Below are positions 7,942 through 16,788 of a stretch of 38,865 bases of DNA, in pieces (positions within the stretch are counted from its first letter, which is position 1; every line of letters begins with the position of its first letter). Location: positions 181,136 to 220,000 of the forward strand of contig JAFKLY010000009.1 of NCBI GenBank assembly GCA_017304655.1, written 5' to 3'. The position numbers and the translations under genes are program-made. Source of the DNA: Sphingomonas sp. GTDB taxonomy: Bacteria > Pseudomonadota > Alphaproteobacteria > Sphingomonadales > Sphingomonadaceae. The notes under the pieces were generated by a model. It searched no databases, was not told the origin of the DNA, and saw only the letters and a list, made by a program, of their open reading frames with translations.

Positions 7942-8586
7942 GTGCGGGTTCCGCGTCGCCCGTTGATGATGGCGTCCGCGCTGTTCGGCGTGGTGCTTCT
8001 GATCGGACTGTCGCAGCGATTCTCCTTGTTCGCGCCGGTCGATCAGCTTGGCCTGCGGATCGTGGGGAAGCTGCATGGCTTGCCGGGGGCCGGTCTCCTC
8101 ACGTGGCTGGCCGTCTGGCTCGATCGGATTGGCGAGAGCGGCGCGCGGCTGTTCCTCGTGCTGGCGCTCGGCCTGTTCCTCGCGCGCGCGGGACGGCCAC
8201 GCGCAATGATCTGGCTGGTCGTCGCCGTGGGGGGCGTGAGCCTGATCAATCCGGCACTCAAGGAACTGTTCGCCGCGCCGAGACCCTTCGCCTTTGCACT
8301 GCCGCTTCCCCATATGGCCAGTGGCTACAGCTTCCCCAGCGGCCATGCAGCGGGCGGCATGGCGCTCTACGGTGCAATTGCGGTCCTGTGGCCTAACCGG
8401 ACAACCCAACTTGCCTGCGCTACCATGATCCTGGCCATGGGTGCCAGCCGCTGCTGGCTGGGCGTCCACTGGCCGACCGATGTCTTGGCCGGCTGGATCG
8501 AGGGCCTCGCCTGGCTCCTCGCCGCCTCAGTCCTCATTGCGCCTCGTCCGTTCTTGACTGAGCCGTCAGTCGACAGGACCGAATGA
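7942..8586 (+). CDS. PAP2-superfamily membrane phosphatase
   Basis: A 214-aa protein with about five to six hydrophobic helices and all three PAP2 motifs: KELFAAPRP (K-x6-RP), PSGH in SFPSGHAAGG, and SRCWLGVHWPTD (SR-x5-H-x3-D). Family members dephosphorylate lipid phosphates such as phosphatidic acid, undecaprenyl pyrophosphate or lipid A at the periplasmic face. The substrate here is unknown. GTG 7942 starts MRVPRRPLMM; the ATGs at 7966 and 7969 are plausible alternatives just before the first helix. The stop overlaps the next start (ATGA), so the two membrane proteins are probably made together, perhaps in polyprenyl-linked glycan metabolism. Confidence 0.88.
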   Translation: MRVPRRPLMMASALFGVVLLIGLSQRFSLFAPVDQLGLRIVGKLHGLPGAGLLTWLAVWLDRIGESGARLFLVLALGLFLARAGRPRAMIWLVVAVGGVSLINPALKELFAAPRPFAFALPLPHMASGYSFPSGHAAGGMALYGAIAVLWPNRTTQLACATMILAMGASRCWLGVHWPTDVLAGWIEGLAWLLAASVLIAPRPFLTEPSVDRTE

Positions 8587-10010
8587 ACGAGCGCACCTCC
8601 CGCCCGATCATGACATTTGCTGCGCTGGCGCTGCTGGGCGTGACACTCGCTCTCTACTGGCCCGGCTACGCCACTTACGACAGCGTCGTGCAGTTCCGTC
8701 AGGTTCTGGATGGCCAATATGATGATTGGCATCCGCCCGTCTTGGCACGGCTCTGGGCGCTGCTGGGCGGCGCGCACTTCGGGACGGGGCCGATGTTCGT
8801 TCTGCAAGCGAGCCTTTACTGGTGCGGCCTTGGCCTGCTGGCCGAGCGACTGCGCCGCATGGGTCGTGCACGTGCTGGCTGGGCAGTGCTCGCGCTGGGG
8901 CTCACACCGCCGATCATTGGCTGGCAAGTCGTCGTGCTCAAGGACGCGCAGATGCTGGGCGCCATGCTCGCCGCCACCGGGCTGGCCGGCTGGTGGCGCC
9001 TCGCCGGAAAGCGGATTCCTCCCGCCGCCTGGCTCCTCATCACCATCCTTCTCATTTATGCCGCGCTGGTACGCTCGAATGCTGCGTTTGCCGTCGTGCC
9101 ATTCTTCGTGCTGCTGACTGGCCCATCCCTCCGATGGCCCGGTCGCGCCCTGTTGATGCTTGGCGGAATCGCGATCGTGCTGGCGGCCTCTCCACTGATC
9201 AACCGGCAGTTGCTGCGTGCCGCCGACTCCGGCGTGACGCGCAGCCAGGCGATTTACGACCTTGCCGGCATCGCGGTGCGCGCGGGCGATGCCTTGCCCG
9301 AAGGTGCGGCGCTGCGACGCGCCGACTGCGTCACGCCCTTTTTTTGGGACAGGCTTGGCGAGGGAAACTGCGGCAGGGCAACGGCAAGCTGGCAGGCCAT
9401 GCGGCCAAGTCAGCTCTATCGACGCCTCGCGATGGCGATCCTGCAGCACCCGCTGGCTTATGCGCTGCAGCGGCTGACACATCTCAATTCGACCGAGCGC
9501 TGGCTGGTCCCGGCCCATTGGCCCAATGCCGCGCCACCGGCGGCATCCGAGCCGGATCGCGCTGGCCTGGCGGCGCCAGGTCGCGCCGCCAGCACAGCCC
9601 AAGCCATGCTCAGCTTCTTCACCGACATGCCGATCGGCTGGCCCATCTGCTGGGTCGTGGCCGCTCTGCTGGCGCTGTGGACGGCGATGAAACGTCCGGG
9701 CGATGACATTGCCGAACTGGCCCTCGCGCTCGCCGGCTCGACCCTGATGCTGGAGGCGAGTTTCGGGATCATCAGCATCGCATCGGATCTGCGCTACCAT
9801 CTCTGGCCGATGCTCGCCGCCGGCCTGGCCCTCCTTCTCATGGTGGATCGCCTCGACCGGCGAGCGGCCTGGATCGCCAGTGCCGTGCTTGCGCTTCTGG
9901 TAGCAAGCGGCGCGAGTGTGCGGCTTATGTCACCGCGGGTGACGATTGCTACCGCAGCCATACCCATAGCTGCAAAGGCAATCGCGCTGCCCCTGCCGAG
10001 TCGGGGCTAG
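8583..10010 (+). CDS. Polytopic membrane protein, possible GT-C-type glycosyltransferase
   Basis: A 475-aa protein with roughly ten hydrophobic segments. Shortly after the first helix is WPGYATYDSVVQFRQ, then YDDWHPPVLARLWALL. An early Asp in a loop after helix 1 followed by a D-x-HPP motif is reminiscent of GT-C glycosyltransferases that use polyprenyl-linked sugars, but I cannot place it in a named family. A long periplasmic loop around residues 210-340 includes three cysteines. It overlaps the PAP2 phosphatase by 4 nt, a pairing consistent with lipid-linked sugar transfer and carrier recycling (inference). No terminator is apparent downstream. Confidence 0.7.
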   Translation: MNERTSRPIMTFAALALLGVTLALYWPGYATYDSVVQFRQVLDGQYDDWHPPVLARLWALLGGAHFGTGPMFVLQASLYWCGLGLLAERLRRMGRARAGWAVLALGLTPPIIGWQVVVLKDAQMLGAMLAATGLAGWWRLAGKRIPPAAWLLITILLIYAALVRSNAAFAVVPFFVLLTGPSLRWPGRALLMLGGIAIVLAASPLINRQLLRAADSGVTRSQAIYDLAGIAVRAGDALPEGAALRRADCVTPFFWDRLGEGNCGRATASWQAMRPSQLYRRLAMAILQHPLAYALQRLTHLNSTERWLVPAHWPNAAPPAASEPDRAGLAAPGRAASTAQAMLSFFTDMPIGWPICWVVAALLALWTAMKRPGDDIAELALALAGSTLMLEASFGIISIASDLRYHLWPMLAAGLALLLMVDRLDRRAAWIASAVLALLVASGASVRLMSPRVTIATAAIPIAAKAIALPLPSRG

Positions 10011-10458
10011 TTCGACTGCGAAAAAGCTGTTTTCCAGCCTGTAAAAGGGGTGGCCATGCGCAAGCCTGTTACGCGCGGACGTCCAGGCCATGGGCTGGTT
10101 GAATGCAGCCTGATCGAACGCCGACAATGGGGCGCAATCGATGATTTTTTCGACGAGCGTTGCATCCATGCCGCACCGCACAATATGACCTTGAAAAGAC
10201 GAGATTTTATCCGCCGAAACGATCGTCATGTCAGTGATTTTACACGAAAACTCGCCGTCGCTGCGGATTTCGCGATAGCGAGCCGCGCCGCCCCCCACCT
10301 ATAGAGACGCCATCGTCATAAATTGGACACACGACCAAGCCACGGGGCCGTCAGCATATGAGAGGACGCTTCGGTTCCACCCGGGACCGAAAGGACTATG
10401 TGGCGGCAAGAACGCGCATTGAACTGACCAGATCTGCATCGATCCAAGGGGAGCACCG
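10011..10458. other. 448-bp poorly resolved gap with two competing short ORFs
   Basis: The stretch is AT-richer than its surroundings. On the minus strand, an ORF opening with GTG 10298 and running into the previous gene (to 9930) encodes REIRSDGEFSCKITDMTI and, later, FQGHIVRCG. These look like pieces of a PilZ c-di-GMP-binding domain with the middle shortened. Its GTG directly follows an in-frame stop and lacks a ribosome-binding site, so it may be a decayed remnant. The plus-strand alternative is listed separately. The last 150 bp before the TonB receptor should hold its promoter, but I see no convincing -35/-10 pair. Confidence 0.4.
10056..10304 (+). CDS. Doubtful small ORF (82 aa), hypothetical
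   Basis: ATG 10056 is preceded at good spacing by AAAGGGG and opens MRKPVTRGRPGHGLVE. The product is basic, without membrane helices, and includes RRQWGAIDDFFDERC. I recognise no family. It lies exactly opposite the PilZ-like minus-strand frame, so at most one is likely to be real. Only the ribosome-binding site favours this one. It could also be upstream leader sequence of the TonB-dependent receptor. Confidence 0.22.
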   Translation: MRKPVTRGRPGHGLVECSLIERRQWGAIDDFFDERCIHAAPHNMTLKRRDFIRRNDRHVSDFTRKLAVAADFAIASRAAPHL

Positions 10459-13400
10459 ATGACAAATTTCCGTTTTTTTCTCGCAGCTTCGGCCGCGAGC
10501 ATGGCCTTTGCGTGCGCGGCGACAAGCCCTGTTCACGCCCAGGAGACGACGTCTTCCATCAACGGCACCGTGACAGGCAACGGCGCCCCGCTCGCTGGTG
10601 CGACCGTTCAGATCACGCACGTGCCGAGTGGCACGACCTCGACCGCCACCTCGAATGCCAACGGCGTGTTTTCCGCTTCCGGCCTGCGCGTCGGCGGCCC
10701 CTACACCGTGCGTGTCACCGCTGAAGGCTTCGGCGACTTCGAGGCAACCGACGTCTACACGGTCGTTGGCCAGTCCTTCGCGCTGCCGGTGGATATGCAG
10801 TCGGCTGGCGACACGATCATCGTCACCGCATCTAAGATTCGCGGCGCCGGCAACGTGTCGCAAGGCCCCGCTTTGGTCATGACCGCCGAGCAGATCGGCA
10901 AGATCGCTTCGGTCAATCGCGACATCCGCGACATCGCTGCGCGCGACCCCTTCGCTACGCTCGACACCAGCCAGACGACGGGCCGTCAGGTCTCCTTCGC
11001 TGGTCAGAACCCCCGCTTCAACCGCTTCACGGTCGACGGCGTGCCCGTGACCGACAGCTTCGGCCTCAACCCCGACGCGCTGCCTTCGCGCCGCGGTCCG
11101 GTTCCGCTGGATTCGATCGCGCAGTTCGAAACCAAGGTCGCGCCTTATGACATTCGCGAGGGCTTCTTCCAGGGCGGCGTTTCCAACGCGATCCTGAAGT
11201 CAGGCACTAACGAATTCCACGGCACGGCCTTCTTCACCTACAGCTCGGACGAGCTGACCGGAAAGCGCACCAAGCCCTATATCCTCAACACCACCGGCCG
11301 CATCGTGCAGCCGAACTTCACCAGCAAGGACTTTGGCGCCGAGATTTCCGGCCCGATCATCAAGGACAAGCTGTTCTTCATGATCGCTGCCGAGCGCGTG
11401 CGCGCTGCCCGTCCGGTGGCCTTCGGTACGCAGGAAGACAATGCCGGCACACCGGTTATCGGCGCAACGAACGCTGCCCTGCAGCAGATCGTCGGCATCG
11501 CCAAGACCCGCTACAACTACGATGCGGGTGGCATCCTGCGATCGGACGGGGACAAGGACGACCGCATCGTCGGCAAGCTGGACGCCAACCTCTCCGAGAC
11601 GCAGCGCGTCTCGCTGACCGGCCTCTACACCAAGGACGAGCTGAACGTCAGCACGACCACTGGCACCCGCGACCTGGGCCTGGAATCCAACGCCTATCGC
11701 AAGCCGAACGAGCTGAAGGCAGGTATCCTGGCGTGGAACGCCGAATGGTCCGAGAAGTTCTCGACCGAGACCCGCGCCCTCTACAAGACTTATGACAGCG
11801 GCCAGTTCCCGCTGATGGGGCGTAGCGCACAGATGTCGGTCTGCGCGGCTCCGACCTCGGATCGCACGACGAACGGCGCCACGACGACCGCCGCCAGCAT
11901 CGTGTGCCCCACTGGCACGCCGCAGTTCGTCATCGGCGCCGGTGGCCCGAGTCAGTCGAACGTGCTGAAGATCAAGAGCTGGGGCGGTTCCGTCTCCGCC
12001 AAGCTGAAGGCCGGCGACCACAACTTCCGCGCTCTCGCGGAATGGAACCACACCAAGTCGTTCAACATGTTCGTCAATCCCTCGGCGGGCACCTATTATT
12101 TCGACTCGATCGCGGACTTCCAGGCCGGCACGGCACAGAGCTTCAGCTACAACAATGCGGCCTCGCTCAAGCCTGAGGATGCCGCCGCCAGCTTCTCCTA
12201 CAACGTGTACACCTTCGGCCTGCAGGACGACTGGCGGGTGAACGAGAAGCTCTCGGTCGGCCTTGGTCTGCGCTGGGACGTGTTCGGGATGAAGAGCACA
12301 CCGGCAGTCAACCCCAACTTCTTCCCGCGCTATGGTTTCTCGAACAATAGCAACATCAGTGGCATCGACCTGCTGCAGCCGCGCGTCGGCTTCACCTATA
12401 AGCCAACGCCGCGCCTGACCATTCGTGGTGGTGGCGGCATCTTTGGTGGCGGATCGCCGGACGTCTACATCGGCAACTCCTTCTCCAACACCGGCGTGAT
12501 CAACACCTCGATCACGGCGCGCCAGACGGACGGCGGCATCTACCAGCTCAACGGCTCGGCCAGCGGCACCAATGCAGCCAATGCCGCCTCGATCCTGAAC
12601 AACCCGTCGTTCACGACTATTCCCGCAGCTGCCGACACAGCGGTTGTGGCTGCCGCGAACGGCCTGACCTCGAACCCTAACGCGACGACATCGATCAACG
12701 CTATCGATCCGAACTTCAAGGCGCCCAACCAGTTCCGGGCAACCTTGTCGGCGGACTATGAGGCCAATCTCGGCCCGCTCGGCGATGGCTGGCGCTTCGG
12801 CGCGGACGTGCTGTATTCCAAGGTGCGTTCGCAGGTGAAGGTCATCGATCTGCGGTCGATCCCGGTCGCCGGTTCGTTCACGCCCGATGGCCGTCAGCGC
12901 TACACCAGCAAGATCGGCAACGCGAACGACACCGGTCAGGATCTCCTGCTGACCAACACCGATTATGGTCGTGGCTGGATCGGCGTCCTGCGCGCCGAAA
13001 AGACCTGGGACTGGGGGCTGACGCTCGGCGGCGCCTACACCCGTCAGGATGTGCGTGACGACACGTCGCTCACCTCGTCACAGGCTGGCTCGATCTACGG
13101 CAACACCGCCGCTTATGACGCCAATCTGAGCGGCCCCGGCCATTCCAACGACGAAGTGGTCTGGGCGTTCCGCTACAACGCCTCGTTCGAGCGGGCCTTC
13201 TTCGGCGACTACAAGACCCGGATCGACCTGTTCGGCTCGACCCGCGCCGGTGCGCGGTACAGCTATACGATGCAGGACCTTTCGGGCGGACGCTCCGGTG
13301 TGTTCGGAACAGCCGGCAGCGCGCTGCGTTACCTGTTCTACGTCCCGACCGGCGTCAATGACCCCAAGGTCATCTACGACAGCACGGCGACGGCGACGCG

Positions 13401-13788
13401 GATCGACAGCATCATCCAGTCCTCGGGCCTGGCGGGCTATCGTGGACAGGTAGCGCCGCGCAACGCCTTCCGGTCGAAGGCTTTCACGCGCATCGACCTC
13501 CATCTGGAGCAGGAAGTGCCACTGCCGCTCGGCACGCGCTTCGCCCTGTTCGCGGATATCGAGAACTTCACCAACCTGCTCAACCACAAGTGGGGCCAGC
13601 AGCTGCGGTCGAGCTTCCCGTACCGCAAGACGATTGCGAAGGTGAGCTGCGTTACTGTCGGCACGAACACCTGTGCGCAGTACAAGTATGAGCAGCCGAG
13701 CAGCGACACGGTGCTGGCAGACGAGCTGGTGACGACCAACGGCTCCTCGCTCTACGCGATCCGCATCGGCGCGCGTTTCAGCTTCTGA
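10459..13788 (+). CDS. Oar-like TonB-dependent outer-membrane receptor
   Basis: An 1109-aa protein with a signal peptide ending at about residue 28 (SPVHAQE). It has a carboxypeptidase-regulatory-like beta-sandwich domain (about 33-112, SINGTVTGNGAPLAGATVQI), a plug domain (about 120-250, with FNRFTVDGVPVTDSFGL and NAILKSGTNEFHG), and a long beta-barrel ending in the outer-membrane C-terminal pattern IRIGARFSF. The arrangement is that of OmpA-related/Oar receptors, which differ from siderophore receptors. Family members import or bind large substrates (peptides, glycans) with TonB energy. The substrate is unknown and no transporter genes are adjacent. AAGGGGAGC precedes the ATG. A strong terminator follows at 13836-13873. 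Confidence 0.9.
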   Translation: MTNFRFFLAASAASMAFACAATSPVHAQETTSSINGTVTGNGAPLAGATVQITHVPSGTTSTATSNANGVFSASGLRVGGPYTVRVTAEGFGDFEATDVYTVVGQSFALPVDMQSAGDTIIVTASKIRGAGNVSQGPALVMTAEQIGKIASVNRDIRDIAARDPFATLDTSQTTGRQVSFAGQNPRFNRFTVDGVPVTDSFGLNPDALPSRRGPVPLDSIAQFETKVAPYDIREGFFQGGVSNAILKSGTNEFHGTAFFTYSSDELTGKRTKPYILNTTGRIVQPNFTSKDFGAEISGPIIKDKLFFMIAAERVRAARPVAFGTQEDNAGTPVIGATNAALQQIVGIAKTRYNYDAGGILRSDGDKDDRIVGKLDANLSETQRVSLTGLYTKDELNVSTTTGTRDLGLESNAYRKPNELKAGILAWNAEWSEKFSTETRALYKTYDSGQFPLMGRSAQMSVCAAPTSDRTTNGATTTAASIVCPTGTPQFVIGAGGPSQSNVLKIKSWGGSVSAKLKAGDHNFRALAEWNHTKSFNMFVNPSAGTYYFDSIADFQAGTAQSFSYNNAASLKPEDAAASFSYNVYTFGLQDDWRVNEKLSVGLGLRWDVFGMKSTPAVNPNFFPRYGFSNNSNISGIDLLQPRVGFTYKPTPRLTIRGGGGIFGGGSPDVYIGNSFSNTGVINTSITARQTDGGIYQLNGSASGTNAANAASILNNPSFTTIPAAADTAVVAAANGLTSNPNATTSINAIDPNFKAPNQFRATLSADYEANLGPLGDGWRFGADVLYSKVRSQVKVIDLRSIPVAGSFTPDGRQRYTSKIGNANDTGQDLLLTNTDYGRGWIGVLRAEKTWDWGLTLGGAYTRQDVRDDTSLTSSQAGSIYGNTAAYDANLSGPGHSNDEVVWAFRYNASFERAFFGDYKTRIDLFGSTRAGARYSYTMQDLSGGRSGVFGTAGSALRYLFYVPTGVNDPKVIYDSTATATRIDSIIQSSGLAGYRGQVAPRNAFRSKAFTRIDLHLEQEVPLPLGTRFALFADIENFTNLLNHKWGQQLRSSFPYRKTIAKVSCVTVGTNTCAQYKYEQPSSDTVLADELVTTNGSSLYAIRIGARFSF

Positions 13789-13796
13789 TGGATCCT

Positions 13797-13822
13797 GTCC
13801 GGCGGCTGCGACGCCGCCGGAC
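13797..13822 (+). repeat. 10-bp perfect hairpin after the TonB receptor
   Basis: GTCCGGCGGC (13797-13806) pairs with 13813-13822 around a 6-nt loop. It starts 8 nt after the receptor stop and precedes the true terminator. It probably protects the 3' end of this long mRNA from exonucleases (inference). Confidence 0.55.
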
Positions 13823-13835
13823 GCAAGCCAAGAAA

Positions 13836-13873
13836 AAAGGGCGGAGGCAGCAATGCCTTCGCCCTTTCTCTTT
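13836..13873. terminator. Bidirectional intrinsic terminator
   Basis: A 14-bp stem (13836-13849 with 13854-13867, one G-T pair) is capped by a GCAA tetraloop. It is followed on the plus strand by TCTCTTT, and on the minus strand by six T (complement of the A-run at 13833-13838). It serves both the TonB receptor and the convergent mtgA, whose stop is 19 nt away. Confidence 0.88.
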
Positions 13874-13891
13874 GCGCCGATGCCTCCCGAC

Positions 13892-14641
13892 CTATTCGTA
13901 GAGGCAGGCGTCGAGCCCCTGCATTTTCACCGAACCGCTGTACCGCGCAATGCGGTTGCCGTGGCGCAATGTGAAGCCGCCCGGAGAACTGGCTTCGCGC
14001 TTCTTCGGCAACGGCAGGACCGCGGCGATGCGGGCGGCCTCCGTGCGGGAGAGCTGCTCCGCGCCATGGCCGAAATAGCGGATCGCGCCGGCTTCCACGC
14101 CATAAGTGCCGATGCCCGTCTCCGCGACGTTCAGATAGACTTCCATGATCCGGCGCTTGCCCCAGATCGCCTCGATCAGGATCGTGTACCAGGCCTCCAG
14201 CGCCTTGCGGAAATAGCCGCCGCCCTGCCAGAGAAACACGTTCTTGGCTGTCTGCTGGCTGATCGTCGATCCACCCCGGATGCGGCCACCGCGCGCATTG
14301 CGCTTCATTGCCTGCTTGATCGCCTCGGTATCGAAGCCGTGGTGCAGGCAGAATTTGGCGTCCTCGCCGGCGATCACCGCGCGCGGCATGTCCGGATCGA
14401 TCCGCGAGAGCGAGGTCCAATCCTTGGTGATGCCATGCTCGTCCATCAACATGGTCAGCGTCACCGGCACCGGCAGCCATTTGTAGATGACCACCTGCCC
14501 CAGAGAGATCGCGACGAAGGAAAAAGCACCGATAGCGATCCAGCGCAGCACCTTGCCGATGCGCGTGCGCGGATTACCCGGAAAGCGAATGCGCCAACGG
14601 CGGCGGCGCCCACGCTGTCCTCTGCTCGTCGTCGTTGCCAT
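13892..14641 (-). CDS. mtgA: Monofunctional biosynthetic peptidoglycan transglycosylase
   Basis: A 249-aa GT51 enzyme. A basic N-terminus (GQRGRRRRWRIRF) is followed by one transmembrane helix at about 32-54 and the glycosyltransferase domain. The motif AVIAGEDAKFCLHHGFD carries the catalytic Glu, RGGSTISQQTAKNVFLW is motif 2, and RIMEVYLNVAETG is motif 4. There is no transpeptidase domain, so it only polymerises lipid II into glycan strands at the periplasmic side of the inner membrane. It lies 15 nt after the dihydroorotase gene on the same strand and is probably co-transcribed with it. Confidence 0.94.
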   Translation of the reverse strand: MATTTSRGQRGRRRRWRIRFPGNPRTRIGKVLRWIAIGAFSFVAISLGQVVIYKWLPVPVTLTMLMDEHGITKDWTSLSRIDPDMPRAVIAGEDAKFCLHHGFDTEAIKQAMKRNARGGRIRGGSTISQQTAKNVFLWQGGGYFRKALEAWYTILIEAIWGKRRIMEVYLNVAETGIGTYGVEAGAIRYFGHGAEQLSRTEAARIAAVLPLPKKREASSPGGFTLRHGNRIARYSGSVKMQGLDACLYE

Positions 14642-14656
14642 GCCCCCTCCCGCTCC

Positions 14657-15994
14657 TCAGTGCCCCGGAAACTCGGTTGCCTCGAACCGCACGGGCTCTC
14701 CCACCGCCTGATTGGCGAGCTGGTTCTCCCACATCACCCGATGGCCGCGCACGATGGTGCCGACGGGCCGCCCGGTGACGCTCATCCCCTCAAAGGGCGA
14801 CCAGCCGCAACGCGAGGCGAGCCAGGTCTCGTCCATCGTCCAGCGCGCCTTGAGATCGACGACCGTAAAGTCGGCATCATAGCCCACCGCAATCCGCCCT
14901 TTGCCGACGAGGCCAAACACACGCTGCGGCCCGGCACTGGTCAGATCGATGAAGCGCTGCAGCGTGAGGCGTCCGTTCGCGACATGATCGAGCAGCAGCG
15001 GAACCAGCGTCTGCACGCCCGGCATCCCGCTGGGACTGGCCGGATAGGTCTTGGCCTTCTCCTCCTGTGTGTGCGGCGCGTGATCCGAGCCCAGAACGTC
15101 CGGTACGCCCTGCCCGACCCAATGCCAAAGCCCGTCACGATGCGCGCCGCTGCGGATCGGCGGGTTCATCTGAGCATAGGTGCCCAGGCGCGGATAGGCC
15201 TCTTCCCCCGCGAGCGTCAGGTGCTGCGGCGTGACCTCGCACGTCGCGATGTCCTTGTGCTGGCCCAGCAACTCCAGCTCGGCCGGCGTCGTTACGTGCA
15301 GCACATGGATGCGCCGCCGCGCCTCGCGCGCGAGCTTGAGAATACGGCGCGTCGCCAGGATTGCGCTTTCATCGTCGCGCCAGACCGGATGACTCGCAGG
15401 ATCGCCCTCGATGCGTTCGTCCTTGCGCGCGTTCATCCGCGCCTCGTCCTCGGCATGAATGGCAACGCGGCGGTGGCCATGAGCCAGCACGCGCGCCAGC
15501 GCCTCATCCTCCGCCACAAGCAGGCTGCCGGTCGACGCGCCCATGAAGATCTTGACGCCAGCCGTGCCGGGCATGCGCTCCAGCTCGGCAAGCTGCTCGG
15601 CATTGTCGCCGGTCGCGCCGACATAAAAGGCATGGTCGCACCACATGCGATGATGCGCGCGGGCGAGCTTGTCCTCCACGCGGTCGGCGGTGTCGGTGTT
15701 GGGGTTGGTATTCGGCATCTCGAACACCGCGGTGACGCCGCCCAGCACGGCGGCACGGCTGCCCGATTCGAGATCTTCCTTATGCTCCAGCCCCGGCTCG
15801 CGGAAATGCACCTGGCTGTCGATCACGCCGGGCAGCACGTCCAGCCCCGCACAATCGATCGTCTCGCCTGCATCGCCCAGGCCCGTGCCGATCGCCACGA
15901 TGCGCCCGCCGGTCACGCCGACATCGACTCTTGCGGGTCCTGCCGGCAAATGAACGGTGCCGCCCTTGAGCAGCAGGTCGAATGTCTGGGCCAT
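14657..15994 (-). CDS. pyrC: Dihydroorotase (class I, PyrC/AllB-like amidohydrolase)
   Basis: A 445-aa amidohydrolase. VLPGVIDSQVHFREPG holds the first two metal-binding histidines. ASTGSLLVAEDEAL, later histidines in VAIHAED and IHVLHVTTP, and SDHAPHTQEEK with the metal-binding Asp follow. ALLGGVTAVFEMPNTNP-type residues match class I dihydroorotase, which closes carbamoyl-aspartate to dihydroorotate in pyrimidine synthesis. Related allantoinases and hydantoinases share these motifs, so the name is likely rather than proven. ATG 15994, with AGAGAGG upstream, gives MAQTFDLLLKGG; the frame extends further but overlaps ygfZ. It is divergent from ygfZ. Confidence 0.85.
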   Translation of the reverse strand: MAQTFDLLLKGGTVHLPAGPARVDVGVTGGRIVAIGTGLGDAGETIDCAGLDVLPGVIDSQVHFREPGLEHKEDLESGSRAAVLGGVTAVFEMPNTNPNTDTADRVEDKLARAHHRMWCDHAFYVGATGDNAEQLAELERMPGTAGVKIFMGASTGSLLVAEDEALARVLAHGHRRVAIHAEDEARMNARKDERIEGDPASHPVWRDDESAILATRRILKLAREARRRIHVLHVTTPAELELLGQHKDIATCEVTPQHLTLAGEEAYPRLGTYAQMNPPIRSGAHRDGLWHWVGQGVPDVLGSDHAPHTQEEKAKTYPASPSGMPGVQTLVPLLLDHVANGRLTLQRFIDLTSAGPQRVFGLVGKGRIAVGYDADFTVVDLKARWTMDETWLASRCGWSPFEGMSVTGRPVGTIVRGHRVMWENQLANQAVGEPVRFEATEFPGH

Positions 15995-16041
15995 GACAAA
16001 CCTCTCTTGGCTAGATGCGTCTCTCCACCTACCTAAAGCCG

Positions 16042-16788
16042 ATGCTTCCCACCACCCTTCGTGATCGTGCCCTTGTCCGCGTCGGCGGCGATGAAGCGCG
16101 CACTTTCCTGCAGGGGCTGCTGACGCAGGATGTGCCTGGCCTGACGCCCGGCACGCCGCGTTACGGCGCCCTGCTCTCCCCGCAAGGCAAGGCATTGTTC
16201 GACCTGATGCTCTGGGCCGATCCCGCCGGCGGACCGGACGTGCTGCTCGATTGCGAAGCCGCGCGGGCCGAGGCGCTGATGAAGCGCCTTGCCATTTATC
16301 GCCTGCGGCGCCCCATCACGATCGCGCGCGACGAGAGTCTGGCGGTGCACTGGTCAGCCGAGCCTCAAACCGGCGCCGCTGTCGATCCACGCCTTGCGGA
16401 GCTGGGTTATCGCTGGCTTGCCCCGGCTGGCGACGGGGACGCCTCCGATGCCTTCCGGGTCCATCGCCTCCGTCAGGGCGTGCCGGAAGGCGCGGCCGAG
16501 CTGGGCGAGGACAAGACTCTCTGGCTGGAATGCAATGGCGAGGATCTGCACGGCGTCGACTACAAGAAGGGCTGCTATATCGGCCAGGAGAACACTGCGC
16601 GCATGCATTACCGCCAGAAGGTCAACCGCCGCCTCGTGGTCCTGCCGCTCGACCAGTCCGATCCCGCGCGGCAGCGCATCGCCTATCCCGCGCTTGGCCT
16701 CGCCATCGATCACCGACAGGTCGAGAGCCTGGATGGCGTGACGCTGGCGCCCTGGCTCGCAGCGGCCATTGCGGAAGCAAGCGACTGA
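16042..16788 (+). CDS. ygfZ: Folate-binding protein YgfZ (Fe-S cluster repair/assembly)
   Basis: A 248-aa GcvT-like protein with the YgfZ signature KKGCYIGQENTARMHYR, including the conserved Cys and the GQE triad. FLQGLLTQDVPGLTPG is near the N-terminus. YgfZ proteins bind tetrahydrofolate and help build or repair certain 4Fe-4S proteins in the cytoplasm. The frame opens at ATG 16015 (MRLSTYLKPM), but ATG 16042 gives MLPTTLRDRALVRVGG, closer to family starts. The stop overlaps the next gene's ATG by one base (TGATG), so the two are co-transcribed. Confidence 0.9.
   Translation: MLPTTLRDRALVRVGGDEARTFLQGLLTQDVPGLTPGTPRYGALLSPQGKALFDLMLWADPAGGPDVLLDCEAARAEALMKRLAIYRLRRPITIARDESLAVHWSAEPQTGAAVDPRLAELGYRWLAPAGDGDASDAFRVHRLRQGVPEGAAELGEDKTLWLECNGEDLHGVDYKKGCYIGQENTARMHYRQKVNRRLVVLPLDQSDPARQRIAYPALGLAIDHRQVESLDGVTLAPWLAAAIAEASD

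Noticed and set aside
13853..16036. 727-aa plus-strand frame opposite mtgA and dihydroorotase
   Set aside because: It is a shadow of two well-supported minus-strand enzymes in GC-rich DNA; the product has no recognisable domain.
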